Source of the DNA: Lacibacter cauensis
GTDB lineage: Bacteria > Bacteroidota > Bacteroidia > Chitinophagales > Chitinophagaceae
Direction of reading: 5' to 3'
DNA length: 64,000 nt
Assembly (NCBI RefSeq): GCF_007830055.1
Contig: NZ_VLLE01000005.1
Coordinates: 372,001-436,000, forward strand
Shown here: positions 31,779-39,923 of the stretch, piece after piece
How positions within the stretch are numbered: position 1 is the first letter of the stretch
Layout of the letters: the number at the start of each line of letters is the position of its first letter
The notes under the pieces: model-generated
Database searches by the model: none
What the model was told of the DNA's origin: nothing
The model's input: only the letters and a program-made list of their open reading frames with translations
Program-made: the position numbers and the translations under genes

Positions 31779-32741
31779 ATGAAGACAATTCAATCAATTT
31801 TTACTGGCTTGTTGGCGGTTGTAATGCTGGCGGGTTGCGGAGGCGGCTCTTTCAAAAAAACCAAGGGTGGCTTGCTCTACAAAATCATTTCCGACGATAA
31901 AGGAAAGAAAATTGCACATGGTAAGTTTTTCGAACTCCAGTTTGGCGAAACGAAGTTTACAGGTGCAGGAAAAGATACCTTGCTCTCAGATCCGACAAAT
32001 GTGATGAGCCAGATCGTTCCTCTCGATTCGCTGCAGTTACCTCCTGATTACTATGCAATCTTCGCTCAAATCAGAAAAGGAGACAGCATCATCATCCGTC
32101 AGTCTGCAGACAGTATTATTAAAAGCAGCCAGGGTAATGTGCCTCCGTTCATCAAGAAGGGTGGTTTTATCGTAAGCTCATTTAAAGTACTGGATGTATT
32201 AGATACAAAAGAAGATGCTGAAAAAGCAAACATTGCTATCATGGAAAGAGCAAGAACAAGAGACTCTATCCGTGGTATTGAGCAAACTAAGAAAGACGAT
32301 AAAGTAATTGCTGAATATCTTGCAAAAAACAAGATCACTGCAACTAAAACTGCATTGGGTGTTTATGTAGAAACAATTGCTCCCGGTGCTGGTGAAAAAC
32401 CTGCAGCTGGTCAGCAGGTGTCTGTAAAGTATACAGGTATGAACCTGGAAGGCAACAAATTTGATTCAAACGTTGATACAAGCTTTGGCCACATCGATCC
32501 TTATACATTTGTGATCGGTCAGCAAGGAAGCATTGCCGGTTTTGAAGATGCTGTGAAGCAACTTTCAAAAGGCGGTAAAATCAAAGCGTACATTCCTTCG
32601 GCACTTGGCTACGGAGCACAAGGTTCACCTCCCCGTATCAAAGCAAACGAAATTTTGTTATTTGAAATTGAGTTGCTCGATATTACAACTCCGAAACCAC
32701 AACCAACTGCACCTCCTGCACCACAAGGTGGCAAACAATAA
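31779..32741 (+). CDS. FKBP-type peptidyl-prolyl isomerase lipoprotein
   Basis: The 320-residue precursor has a lipobox Leu-Ala-Gly-Cys (Cys20). An N-terminal region about 130 residues long resembles a degenerate FKBP-like or chaperone part. A helical segment rich in Arg and Lys follows (about 140-185), then a C-terminal FKBP domain (about 205-300) with Val-Ser-Val-Lys-Tyr-Thr-Gly, Phe-Asp-Ser-Asn, Gly-Phe-Glu-Asp-Ala, Tyr-Ile-Pro-Ser-Ala-Leu-Gly-Tyr-Gly and Leu-Leu-Phe-Glu-Ile-Glu-Leu. A Pro/Gln tail ends the protein. It probably helps fold envelope proteins. It is the second gene of a two-gene operon with the DHH phosphoesterase. Confidence 0.9.
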   Translation: MKTIQSIFTGLLAVVMLAGCGGGSFKKTKGGLLYKIISDDKGKKIAHGKFFELQFGETKFTGAGKDTLLSDPTNVMSQIVPLDSLQLPPDYYAIFAQIRKGDSIIIRQSADSIIKSSQGNVPPFIKKGGFIVSSFKVLDVLDTKEDAEKANIAIMERARTRDSIRGIEQTKKDDKVIAEYLAKNKITATKTALGVYVETIAPGAGEKPAAGQQVSVKYTGMNLEGNKFDSNVDTSFGHIDPYTFVIGQQGSIAGFEDAVKQLSKGGKIKAYIPSALGYGAQGSPPRIKANEILLFEIELLDITTPKPQPTAPPAPQGGKQ

Positions 32742-32761
32742 GAAGAAGTATTTCGATATAG

Positions 32762-32795
32762 AAAAGCCGCAAACAAACTGTTTGCGGCTTTTCTT
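32762..32795. terminator. Bidirectional terminator hairpin
   Basis: A perfect 14-bp stem (32762-32775 with 32779-32792) with an AAC loop lies between the convergent FKBP and folP genes. Confidence 0.9.
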
Positions 32796-32810
32796 TTAGT
32801 CCTTCATGCA

Positions 32811-33641
32811 TCAAGCTTTTTTGTATGCAGCAAACAGCTTTGCCGTTTCTACCGCTTCTTTTACATCGTGCACACGTAAAATAGTTGCGCCTTTTGTTAA
32901 GGCAATCGTATTCAAAACAGTGGTACCGTTAAGTGCTTCATCGGCAGTAATGTTCAGCGTTCGCCAGATCGTTGATTTTCGGCTGAGACCTGCGAGTATA
33001 GGTAGCCGGAATATTTGCATTGCTTCCATTTGTTTCAGCAACTGAAAATTATGGGCAATGGTTTTACCAAAGCCAAAACCGGGATCGAGAATAACATCCA
33101 CAATACCGGCTCCTTTGCATTGTGCAGTTTTCGCAATAAAATAATCCACTACTTCTTTTGCAATGTTTTCGTAATGCGGATTTTGCTGCATGGTATCCGG
33201 ATTGCCCTGCATGTGCATGGCAATAAACGGAACCCGCAAGCCGGCAACCGTTGCAAGCATAGTTGCATCCAGTTCGCCGGCACTGATGTCATTCACAATA
33301 TCGGCTCCTGCCATCACCGCTTCTTTGGCTACGGCTGCATAGTACGTATCAATCGAAATAAATACAGCAGGGAACTGTTCTTTAATGGCTTTAATAGCAG
33401 GAACTACCCGTGTCGTTTCCTCTTCGGCTGAAATACGTACGCTCCCCGGGCGTGTACTTTGTCCGCCAATATCGAGGATGGCAGCGCCATCGGCAATCAT
33501 CGCTGCTGCTTTTTGCAACACTTCGTCTGTTTGCTGCACACGGCTACCGCTATAAAACGAGTCGGGTGTAGCGTTGAGGATACCCATTACAAGCGGTTCA
33601 TCAATGGTCAATAATCTTCCTTTGCAGTTGAGCGTGTACAT
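32811..33641 (-). CDS. folP: Dihydropteroate synthase
   Basis: The 276-residue protein has the DHPS motifs: Met-Gly-Ile-Leu-Asn-Ala-Thr-Pro-Asp-Ser-Phe-Tyr, Asp-Ile-Gly-Gly-Gln-Ser-Thr-Arg-Pro-Gly, Val-Asn-Asp-Ile-Ser, Asp-Pro-Gly-Phe-Gly-Phe-Gly-Lys, Gly-Leu-Ser-Arg-Lys-Ser and Leu-Arg-Val-His-Asp-Val. It joins p-aminobenzoate to 6-hydroxymethyl-dihydropterin pyrophosphate in folate synthesis and is the sulfonamide target. The ATG at 33641 fits family length; a longer open frame to 33866 overlaps the divergent DUF1599 gene and is rejected. Divergent spacing to DUF1599 is 57 bases. Confidence 0.96.
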   Translation of the reverse strand: MYTLNCKGRLLTIDEPLVMGILNATPDSFYSGSRVQQTDEVLQKAAAMIADGAAILDIGGQSTRPGSVRISAEEETTRVVPAIKAIKEQFPAVFISIDTYYAAVAKEAVMAGADIVNDISAGELDATMLATVAGLRVPFIAMHMQGNPDTMQQNPHYENIAKEVVDYFIAKTAQCKGAGIVDVILDPGFGFGKTIAHNFQLLKQMEAMQIFRLPILAGLSRKSTIWRTLNITADEALNGTTVLNTIALTKGATILRVHDVKEAVETAKLFAAYKKA

Positions 33642-33698
33642 CTTATTTTTGAGAACTTTGATAGAAGTACGAATTAACGAAACAATTTTCAACCTTTC

Positions 33699-34247
33699 AT
33701 GAATACAATTGAGCAATACAGCAAGGCCGTGCAGGAATGTATGGATGTGTTTAAAAAGAAGACGATCGACTATGGCACTTCCTGGCGTGTATACCGTACT
33801 ATTTCTATTGTTGACCAGATCTACATTAAAGCCAAGCGCATCCGCACCATCCAGGAAAAACAACAACAGAAAATTGGCGACACCATTGCATCAGAATTCA
33901 AAGGCATTTTGAATTATGGTATCATGGGGTTGATACAATTGGAATTACCTGCAAGTGAAGGAGAGGAATTGTCGGTTGAGCAAGTGATGAACCAGTACGA
34001 ACAAATAGTAACGAATGCCAAAGCATTGATGCTGGATAAAAACCACGATTACGGTGAAGCATGGCGTGAAATGAGTCAGGAAAGTTTTGTTGATCTGATT
34101 CTGGCCAAGCTGCAGCGTATCCGTCAGATTTTGCTGAACGATGGTAAAACACTCATCAGCGAAGGGATCGATGCCAACTATTACGATATCATCAACTATG
34201 CTGTGTTTGCATTAATATTGATTGATGAAGGACAGCATAAAGGATGA
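33699..34247 (+). CDS. DUF1599 domain protein with internal duplication
   Basis: The 182-residue, all-helical protein matches DUF1599. It is built of two similar halves: the N-half has Lys-Thr-Ile-Asp-Tyr-Gly-Thr-Ser-Trp-Arg and Gly-Ile-Leu-Asn-Tyr-Gly-Ile-Met-Gly-Leu-Ile-Gln-Leu, and the C-half has Lys-Asn-His-Asp-Tyr-Gly-Glu-Ala-Trp-Arg and Asp-Ile-Ile-Asn-Tyr-Ala-Val-Phe-Ala-Leu-Ile-Leu. Both halves also carry Ala-Lys-x-x-Arg-Ile-Arg. The function is unknown. In many Bacteroidota this gene sits between folP and a BT_3928/DoxX gene, as here. It is divergent from folP and probably cotranscribed with the DoxX gene after a 69-base repeat-rich spacer. Confidence 0.88.
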   Translation: MNTIEQYSKAVQECMDVFKKKTIDYGTSWRVYRTISIVDQIYIKAKRIRTIQEKQQQKIGDTIASEFKGILNYGIMGLIQLELPASEGEELSVEQVMNQYEQIVTNAKALMLDKNHDYGEAWREMSQESFVDLILAKLQRIRQILLNDGKTLISEGIDANYYDIINYAVFALILIDEGQHKG

Positions 34248-34248
34248 G

Positions 34249-34316
34249 GTAGAAGTAGAAGTAGAAGTAGGTATTCATTACTCAACATTCACCATTGACC
34301 ACTCACAATTCACCAC
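34249..34316. repeat. Short tandem GTAGAA repeat and degenerate CAC/GAC-rich heptads
   Basis: GTAGAA occurs three times plus GTAG (34249-34270). Then follows a stretch of degenerate 7-8 base units such as ATTCACC, ATTGACC, ACTCACA and ATTCACC (about 34284-34316), ending at the DoxX start codon. Such units are low-complexity and may vary in copy number. Confidence 0.6.
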
Positions 34317-35426
34317 ATGAATAAATCGCTTACAGTTGCCCGTTGGTTTGTTGGGTTATTGTTTATTTTTTCCGGTTTGGTAAAAGCCAACGATCCGTTA
34401 GGGCTCAGCTATAAAATGCAGGAGTTTTTTGAAGCATGGAACCTTACGGGTTTTCATGATTATACGCTTGCATTGTCTGTGCTGATGAACGCCTTTGAAA
34501 TTATTGCAGGTGTTGCAGTGATTATTGGCTGGCGTATGCGTTTGTTCAGCTGGTTACTGTTATTGCTCATTATTTTTTTTACGTTTCTTACGGGTTATGC
34601 ATGGCTGGCGAAAAATCCGGATGGTATGCCCAAGTTTGCTTCCTGCGGTTGCTTCGGCGATTGTTTACCGTTAACACCGGTACAATCATTTTTAAAAGAC
34701 TTGCTCTTACTTGTATTGATTGCGTTTATTTTCTTTAATAGCAGTAAAGTAAAGTCCTTGTTTAAAACAGCATGGTTGAATGTATTGAAGATTGCTGCAG
34801 CGGTTGTATTTGCTTTTGGTTTACAATGGTACACGTTAAAGCATTTGCCCATTGTGGATTGTTTGCCGTTTAAAAAAGGGAATAATATTGTAGAGCTGCG
34901 TAAGCTGCCTGCCGATGCAATACCCGACAAATACGAATACCAGTTTATTTATGAGAAGGATGGCAAGCAGCAGGCTTTTGCCATGACCAATTTACCCGAC
35001 AGCACATGGAAGTTTATTGACAGAAAACAAACCCTTGTAGCAAAAGGAAAAAACAACGAACCGAAGATCAAAGATTTTGATTTAAAGAATATCGACGGCG
35101 TGGATGTCAGCAGCGAAGTGCTTGAGCAAAAAGGAGCGTATTATCTGTTGTTTATTCAACATTTCAATCAACTGAAAACTTCTGATGCATGGGTAAAGCA
35201 AATGAGCAATCTTGCAAAAAAGAATAAGCTGATAGTTATTACAAGTGTACCCGATGAAGCCAAAGATTTTTTGGCAGCAGATGTTATCCTCAGCCAAATG
35301 CAACTACTCGTTTGTGATGTTACGGCAATTAAAACTGCAGCCCGTGCAATTCCAACCTTGTACAAAATGAAAGGAGCTGTTGTAGAAGCAAAATGGAGTG
35401 CGGCCGATTTTGCTAAAGTAAAATAA
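34317..35426 (+). CDS. BT_3928-type DoxX family membrane protein with C-terminal thioredoxin-like region
   Basis: The 369-residue protein has four N-terminal membrane helices in a DoxX/MauE-like arrangement (about 1-145). They are preceded by Arg-Trp-Phe-Val-Gly-Leu-Leu-Phe-Ile-Phe-Ser-Gly-Leu-Val-Lys-Ala and include Cys-Gly-Cys-Phe-Gly-Asp-Cys, which may be redox-active. A fifth helix lies near 155-175, followed by a soluble C-terminal region (about 240-369) that resembles a thioredoxin fold without an obvious CxxC. Proteins of the BT_3928 family occur with DUF1599 in Bacteroidota and may help control thiol redox state at the membrane; the role is not established. Confidence 0.85.
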   Translation: MNKSLTVARWFVGLLFIFSGLVKANDPLGLSYKMQEFFEAWNLTGFHDYTLALSVLMNAFEIIAGVAVIIGWRMRLFSWLLLLLIIFFTFLTGYAWLAKNPDGMPKFASCGCFGDCLPLTPVQSFLKDLLLLVLIAFIFFNSSKVKSLFKTAWLNVLKIAAAVVFAFGLQWYTLKHLPIVDCLPFKKGNNIVELRKLPADAIPDKYEYQFIYEKDGKQQAFAMTNLPDSTWKFIDRKQTLVAKGKNNEPKIKDFDLKNIDGVDVSSEVLEQKGAYYLLFIQHFNQLKTSDAWVKQMSNLAKKNKLIVITSVPDEAKDFLAADVILSQMQLLVCDVTAIKTAARAIPTLYKMKGAVVEAKWSAADFAKVK

Positions 35427-35530
35427 GGTTGTTCTCTTTTTTGCTGAGCAGCGGAGAGGGTGTTCATCAACCTGAATATGCACTGTGCATCTTTATTTGT
35501 GTCCAAAACAAAATAACCGATCTTTAAAAC

Positions 35531-36580
35531 GTGGCAACGTATTTTCTCCGCAAACTGTTTTATGGATTGCTCGTGTTAACGGGCGTAGTAACGGTTGTGT
35601 TCTGGATGTTCCAGGGCTTTGGCGATCCTGCACGATTGGTGATGGGACAAACCGGCGACAGTGCCACCATCAACAATATCAAAAAAGAATTATACCTCGA
35701 TCAGCCAAAGTGGAAACAGTTTCTGTTATATGTAAACGATGTATCGCCTATTGCTGTTCATTCGCAAACAGATATTGAAAAGAAGCAACTGAAAGGGTTG
35801 TTTGTTGGCGGCGAACATAAACTGGCCTTCAAGTGGCCCTACCTCCGCAGAAGTTATCAAACAAAAAAACAAGTTGGCGAAGTGTTGCTGGAAGCATTGC
35901 CGGGCACGATTATGTTAGCAGTAGCTGCGATGTTGCTGGCAACTGTGCTTGGTATTTTTTTAGGTGTTGTTGCGGCTGTTAAAAAAGATACCTGGATGGA
36001 TACATCTGCTGTGTTCAGCAGCATTATCGGTATTTCTGCACCATCGTTTTTTATGGGTATCCTTATAGCCTATTTTTTCGGATTTGTGTTGAGCAAATAC
36101 ACCGGGTTAAATATGACCGGAAGCTGGTTTGATATTGATGTGCAAACAGGGGAGCATTATTACACACTTCAAAATCTATTGTTGCCTGCGCTTACGTTGG
36201 GTATTCGTCCGTTGGCGATTATTACACAGCTTACACGTAGTTCTATGCTTGATGTGTTGAACCAGGATTATGTGCGTACCGCTTATTCAAAAGGATTGAG
36301 TAGCCGTGCAGTTATCTGGAAACACGCATTACGCAATGCACTCAACCCGGTTATTACAGCTGTTACCGGATGGTTTGCTGAGCTGCTGGCCGGCGCTTTT
36401 TTTGTAGAATATATTTTTGGCTGGAAGGGTATTGGCAAGGTAACGGTTGATGCGTTGGAGAAACTCGATTACCCGGTAGTAATGGGCAGCGTACTGTTGA
36501 GCGCATTTATTTTTGTGCTCATAAACATTCTTGCCGATTTGTTGTATGGTATTGTGGATCCGAGAGTGCGGGTAAGCTGA
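35531..36580 (+). CDS. DppB/OppB-type ABC transporter permease, no partner genes nearby
   Basis: The 349-residue protein has six membrane helices and the inner-membrane permease signature, with an EAA-like loop Tyr-Val-Arg-Thr-Ala-Tyr-Ser-Lys-Gly-Leu then Lys-His-Ala-Leu-Arg-Asn-Ala-Leu. It begins with the Opp/Dpp-typical Tyr-Phe-Leu-Arg-Lys-Leu at a GTG; an in-frame stop at 35525 leaves no ATG. It would carry peptides or nickel-like solutes with a second permease, an ATPase and a binding protein, none of which lies in this window. An extra periplasmic loop of about 60 residues follows the first helix. Confidence 0.88.
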   Translation: MATYFLRKLFYGLLVLTGVVTVVFWMFQGFGDPARLVMGQTGDSATINNIKKELYLDQPKWKQFLLYVNDVSPIAVHSQTDIEKKQLKGLFVGGEHKLAFKWPYLRRSYQTKKQVGEVLLEALPGTIMLAVAAMLLATVLGIFLGVVAAVKKDTWMDTSAVFSSIIGISAPSFFMGILIAYFFGFVLSKYTGLNMTGSWFDIDVQTGEHYYTLQNLLLPALTLGIRPLAIITQLTRSSMLDVLNQDYVRTAYSKGLSSRAVIWKHALRNALNPVITAVTGWFAELLAGAFFVEYIFGWKGIGKVTVDALEKLDYPVVMGSVLLSAFIFVLINILADLLYGIVDPRVRVS

Positions 36581-36613
36581 AGCTGTTACGAAATACGAAG
36601 TTCGAATTACACA

Positions 36614-36638
36614 CCGTCTATCGCCCTCGTCTGACGGA
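36614..36638. repeat. 25-bp dispersed repeat, copy 2
   Basis: It matches the element at 18094-18118 in 23 of 25 bases, in the same strand orientation, with terminal inverted arms CCGTC / GACGG. It lies in the 85-base gap between the permease and the hydrolase. Confidence 0.7.
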
Positions 36639-36665
36639 TGATTAAAACAACTAAACCAAATCTAT

Positions 36666-37685
36666 ATGCGATTGATTCTTCTTCTGCTGCTTTCAGGTTT
36701 CTTCCTGTTTTCCTGCAAGGAAAAACCAACAGCGCCAACTGTTGCAGAGTATTTTAATTACGGCGACAGTGGTGTACGATCTGCAGGAATTAAAATGATT
36801 CCTATTCAAACACCTGTTGGTACGTTTAAAGTATGGACCAAACGCTTTGGCAATAATCCACGTATTAAAGTGTTGTTACTGCACGGAGGTCCGGCAATGA
36901 CGCATGAATACATGGAATGTTTCGAAAGTTTTTTTCCGCAAGAAGGGTTTGAATTTTATGAGTATGATCAGCTGGGTTCGTACTACAGCGATCAACCCAA
37001 AGACAGTAGTTTGTGGACGACAGAACGTTTTGTTGAAGAAGTAGAGCAGGTACGCAAAGCCATTGGGGCAGACAGTACAAATTTTTATATCCTCGGTAAT
37101 TCGTGGGGCGGCATACTGGGCATGGAGTATGCGTTGAAATATCAACACAACATGAAAGCGTTGATTGTTGCCAATATGATGGCCAGTGCACCTGAGTATG
37201 GCCGTTATGCACAGGAAGTATTGGCCAAACAAATGGACTCGGCTGTATTGGCTGAAGTACGGGCTATTGAAGCCAAAGGCGATTTCAGTAACCCCCGGTA
37301 TATGGAATTGCTGTTGCCGAATTTTTACAAACAACATTTGTGCAGACTCGAAGAATGGCCCGACGGTTTTAACCGGGCAATGAAACATGTGAATGGAGAA
37401 ATTTATACGATGATGCAGGGGCCGAGTGAATTTGGTGTAGGTGGCCGTTTAGCACAATGGGATATTAAAGCAAGATTAAAGGAAATAAAAATACCAACGC
37501 TGATGGTTGGTGCCAAGCACGATACCATGGATCCTGCAGCGATGGAAGAGCAGAGTAAGCTGGTGCAGAAAGGTCGCTATCTCTATTGCCCCAACGGAAG
37601 TCATTTAGCGATGTGGGACGATCAGCAGGTGTTTATGAATGGCGTCATCACATTCATCAAAGATGTTGATGCAGGTAAGATGTAA
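36666..37685 (+). CDS. Alpha/beta hydrolase lipoprotein (S33 proline iminopeptidase-like)
   Basis: The 339-residue precursor has a lipobox Leu-Phe-Ser-Cys (Cys17). The S33 hydrolase fold shows His-Gly-Gly-Pro-Ala-Met-Thr-His-Glu-Tyr (oxyanion), nucleophile Ser in Gly-Asn-Ser-Trp-Gly-Gly, acid in Lys-His-Asp-Thr-Met-Asp and His in Gly-Ser-His-Leu-Ala-Met-Trp-Asp. It is likely to release N-terminal proline or similar residues from peptides in the periplasm. It ends at a strong terminator. Nearby peptidases in the window (two M28, PepT) suggest peptide use as nutrient. Confidence 0.9.
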   Translation: MRLILLLLLSGFFLFSCKEKPTAPTVAEYFNYGDSGVRSAGIKMIPIQTPVGTFKVWTKRFGNNPRIKVLLLHGGPAMTHEYMECFESFFPQEGFEFYEYDQLGSYYSDQPKDSSLWTTERFVEEVEQVRKAIGADSTNFYILGNSWGGILGMEYALKYQHNMKALIVANMMASAPEYGRYAQEVLAKQMDSAVLAEVRAIEAKGDFSNPRYMELLLPNFYKQHLCRLEEWPDGFNRAMKHVNGEIYTMMQGPSEFGVGGRLAQWDIKARLKEIKIPTLMVGAKHDTMDPAAMEEQSKLVQKGRYLYCPNGSHLAMWDDQQVFMNGVITFIKDVDAGKM

Positions 37686-37708
37686 ACGAAAACAGTACAT
37701 AAAACCAA

Positions 37709-37737
37709 GAGCCGCCTGGAAAGGCGGCTCGTTTTTT
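37709..37737 (+). terminator. Terminator of the S33 hydrolase gene
   Basis: The stem GAGCCGCCT / AGGCGGCTC (37709-37717 with 37722-37730) with a GGAA loop is followed by a run of T. Confidence 0.9.
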
Positions 37738-37782
37738 AAAGATTAACAGCTGACCGAATGCACAGCCAGTTATTTTAAGGAT

Positions 37783-38163
37783 CTACATCCATTTGCTGAG
37801 ATAGAGCTTGAACTCATCTCTTAATTCGTTGATTACTTTTTCGAAACCATTAAATTCTTCTTTCAGCGCATCGTGGCCAACTACCTGCTGCGTTTCAATA
37901 TGTCCCGCATGTAACAGCACGTCTCTTGTTACTTTACCTTCATGTTCGTGAATGTAATGCCGTAGTTCGTCGATGGTATTGCGTTGTATAATAAATTGGT
38001 TCTGGAAATGCTCTACGCCCTTCATTGCTTCTTCGCCGTTGTTTTTCTTTGCAACTTCTGCCAAACGTTCTTCCAGTATATCCAGTTCGTTATCGTAAAA
38101 GTCAATTGCTTTTAACCATTCCTGGTGATCGGTGCCGCAATGGGCAACAGTAGTATAGCTCAT
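37783..38163 (-). CDS. Small coiled-coil protein, paralogue of the 3.2-3.6 kb gene
   Basis: The family is unknown to me. The 126-residue protein is charged and helical, without signal peptide or membrane segment. It aligns over its length with 3191-3568: Leu-Glu-Glu-Arg-Leu-Ala-Glu-Val and Val-Glu-His-Phe-Gln-Asn-Gln-Phe-Ile-Ile-Gln-Arg in the middle, and Val-Ile-Asn-Glu-Leu-Arg-Asp-Glu-Phe-Lys-Leu-Tyr-Leu-Ser at the C-terminus. The N-terminus has a Cys and His (Ala-His-Cys-Gly-Thr-Asp-His) absent in the other copy. It stands alone, about 200 bases from the DUF721 gene. A role in a stress- or surface-associated scaffold is possible but unsupported. Confidence 0.75.
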   Translation of the reverse strand: MSYTTVAHCGTDHQEWLKAIDFYDNELDILEERLAEVAKKNNGEEAMKGVEHFQNQFIIQRNTIDELRHYIHEHEGKVTRDVLLHAGHIETQQVVGHDALKEEFNGFEKVINELRDEFKLYLSKWM

Positions 38164-38359
38164 GGCAAAATATTTTAGCTGTTTGAAATCTGATTGACAG
38201 TTTCAAAGTTTCTTCATTATCAGCTCAAAAAGGATGATGAACGTTAGCAATTGGGATGAGAGTTCTCAGGGCTGTGGAAGATTATTGAAAATAGTTGTAT
38301 CGGTCTGACCACACTAAGACGTGGGCCGACCTAGGCCTCGTTGTTTGGTAAAATATTGC

Positions 38360-38641
38360 TTACTTAATGATCACTTCTTTCACCGCATGTTCATTGAACA
38401 ATTCGTTAATACGATTGCGGATTTTTTCTTTCTGGAAGAGTAATTCCTGTTTCAGCGGAGCAACACTGGTGCTGATGATGAGTTGCTGGTTAACGAGTTT
38501 GATTTCATCGGTGTACTTGGCAATGGTTTTGCCCATCAGTTCTTCCCACACGTCGGTGATTTCCAAAGCACGTACCCGTTGTTTGAGTTTGCTTTGGTTG
38601 AGGAACTGTTCCATTGCCTGTTGTATACTCATTTCACCCAT
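38360..38641 (-). CDS. DUF721 (DciA-like) protein
   Basis: The 93-residue protein is a small DUF721 domain: Met-Glu-Gln-Phe-Leu-Asn near the start, Ile-Thr-Asp-Val-Trp-Glu-Glu-Leu-Met-Gly-Lys-Thr-Ile-Ala, Leu-Lys-Gln-Glu-Leu and Glu-Val-Ile-Ile-Lys at the end. DUF721 occurs in DciA, the loader of the replicative helicase in bacteria without DnaC. The Bacteroidota version is often encoded next to recF, as here (73 bases downstream of recF on the same strand). A helicase-loading role is inferred. A TACCTTCG promoter-like element lies just upstream of the ATG. Confidence 0.88.
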   Translation of the reverse strand: MGEMSIQQAMEQFLNQSKLKQRVRALEITDVWEELMGKTIAKYTDEIKLVNQQLIISTSVAPLKQELLFQKEKIRNRINELFNEHAVKEVIIK

Positions 38642-38713
38642 AGTACGAAGGTAGGAAGAATGATGGAGGATGTCGGGTTTAGGATGTATGATTTGGGATG
38701 CTGGTATCTGAAA

Positions 38714-39799
38714 TTATCCAAGTTCTATTAATTGCAACGGAATCTGCATATCGGCAAAAGCATTCTTCATGCGTTCAGGGTGGGTGTCGGTTAAAAATAC
38801 CTGTCCACCAAACTGCGAACATACATAGTTGAGCAAATTGTGCATTCGCTCCTGATCCAGTTTTTCAAACACATCATCTAACAGCAACAAAGGAGCAAAA
38901 CCTTTCTGCTGCTTCAGAACTTCAGCTTCGGCCAATTTCAAACTAAACAATAAGCTCTTCCGTTGCCCCTGCGATGCCGTTTGTTTAAAGGGTTCATCAT
39001 TCATTGAAAAGTACAAATCATCCCGGTGAACACCTGTGGTACTTCGCTGCAACTGGTAATCTTTTTCCCGGCACTGTTGCAGTAAATTTTCAAGCGACGT
39101 CTCACGCAATTTACTTTCGTAAGTAACAGCAACAGGTTCGGCTTTGCCGGCAATAGAACTGTAGAACTGCAGTACCTGTTCGTTAAACCCGGGCAAAAAA
39201 TCGTTACGCTTGGTGAAGATATAAGTACCGGCAGCAATCAGCTGCTCATCCAATACATCCAGCAACGCATTGTTCCGGGTTTGTGTTTGGGCACAGGATT
39301 TCAAAAAGCTGTTCCGTTGCTGCAATATTTTGTTGTAGCTAATGAGTTGCTGCAGGTAAACCGCATCCATTTGCGAAAGTACCGTGTCCAGGAACGAGCG
39401 GCGCATTTCGCTGCCGCCAATGATCAGCTCCACATCATCCGGCGCAATCATTACACAGGGAAAACGACCGATGTGATGCGAGAATTTTTCGTACAAGGAT
39501 CCATTGCAGCTCACTTCTTTTTTACCGGTTTCCCGAAGCACAATACTAACCGGTAATGCTTCGCCGGCAAGTGTAAACTGTCCTTCGATCCGGAAGCCCT
39601 GCATACCATGCTGTACGTTCATGCCATCGCCCGATTGAAAATAGCTTTTGGTAAAACAGAGATAGTGGATGGCATCGAGCACATTCGTTTTACCGATACC
39701 GTTAGCGCCTGTAATAGCTGTAACAGGCCCTTCGAACCGAAAGGTTTGGTGGCTGTAATTTTTAAACTGGACGAGTTGCAGCGATTGCAGGAAAAGCAT
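38714..39799 (-). CDS. recF: DNA replication/repair protein RecF
   Basis: The 361-residue SMC-like ATPase has Walker A Thr-Gly-Ala-Asn-Gly-Ile-Gly-Lys-Thr-Asn (about residues 30-39), a signature Ser-Gln-Gly-Gln-Arg-Lys-Ser, Walker B Leu-Leu-Leu-Leu-Asp-Asp-Val-Phe-Glu-Lys-Leu-Asp and the D-loop region. It starts Leu-Gln-Leu-Val-Gln-Phe-Lys-Asn-Tyr, typical for RecF. It binds gapped DNA and helps load RecA at stalled replication forks. It is followed by DUF721 on the same strand and is divergent from the LEA-like gene. Confidence 0.95.
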   Translation of the reverse strand: MLFLQSLQLVQFKNYSHQTFRFEGPVTAITGANGIGKTNVLDAIHYLCFTKSYFQSGDGMNVQHGMQGFRIEGQFTLAGEALPVSIVLRETGKKEVSCNGSLYEKFSHHIGRFPCVMIAPDDVELIIGGSEMRRSFLDTVLSQMDAVYLQQLISYNKILQQRNSFLKSCAQTQTRNNALLDVLDEQLIAAGTYIFTKRNDFLPGFNEQVLQFYSSIAGKAEPVAVTYESKLRETSLENLLQQCREKDYQLQRSTTGVHRDDLYFSMNDEPFKQTASQGQRKSLLFSLKLAEAEVLKQQKGFAPLLLLDDVFEKLDQERMHNLLNYVCSQFGGQVFLTDTHPERMKNAFADMQIPLQLIELG

Positions 39800-39923
39800 G
39801 CTGCAAGATAAGGCAAGGCAGCTTGTTAAAGCAGGCCGTTTTCTTCACACAAAAATCATACAGGTGGCCCGCTATTTGTTATACCTTACTGATTCATTTT
39901 TTATCATTTTAAATGTTACAACT

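Noticed and set aside
33642..33866. 5' extension of folP
   Set aside because: It overlaps the divergent DUF1599 gene, and DHPS begins at the ATG 33641.
39798..39923. 5' extension of the LEA-like gene
   Set aside because: The extension is hydrophobic and unlike the repeat protein; it overlaps the recF start and promoter area.
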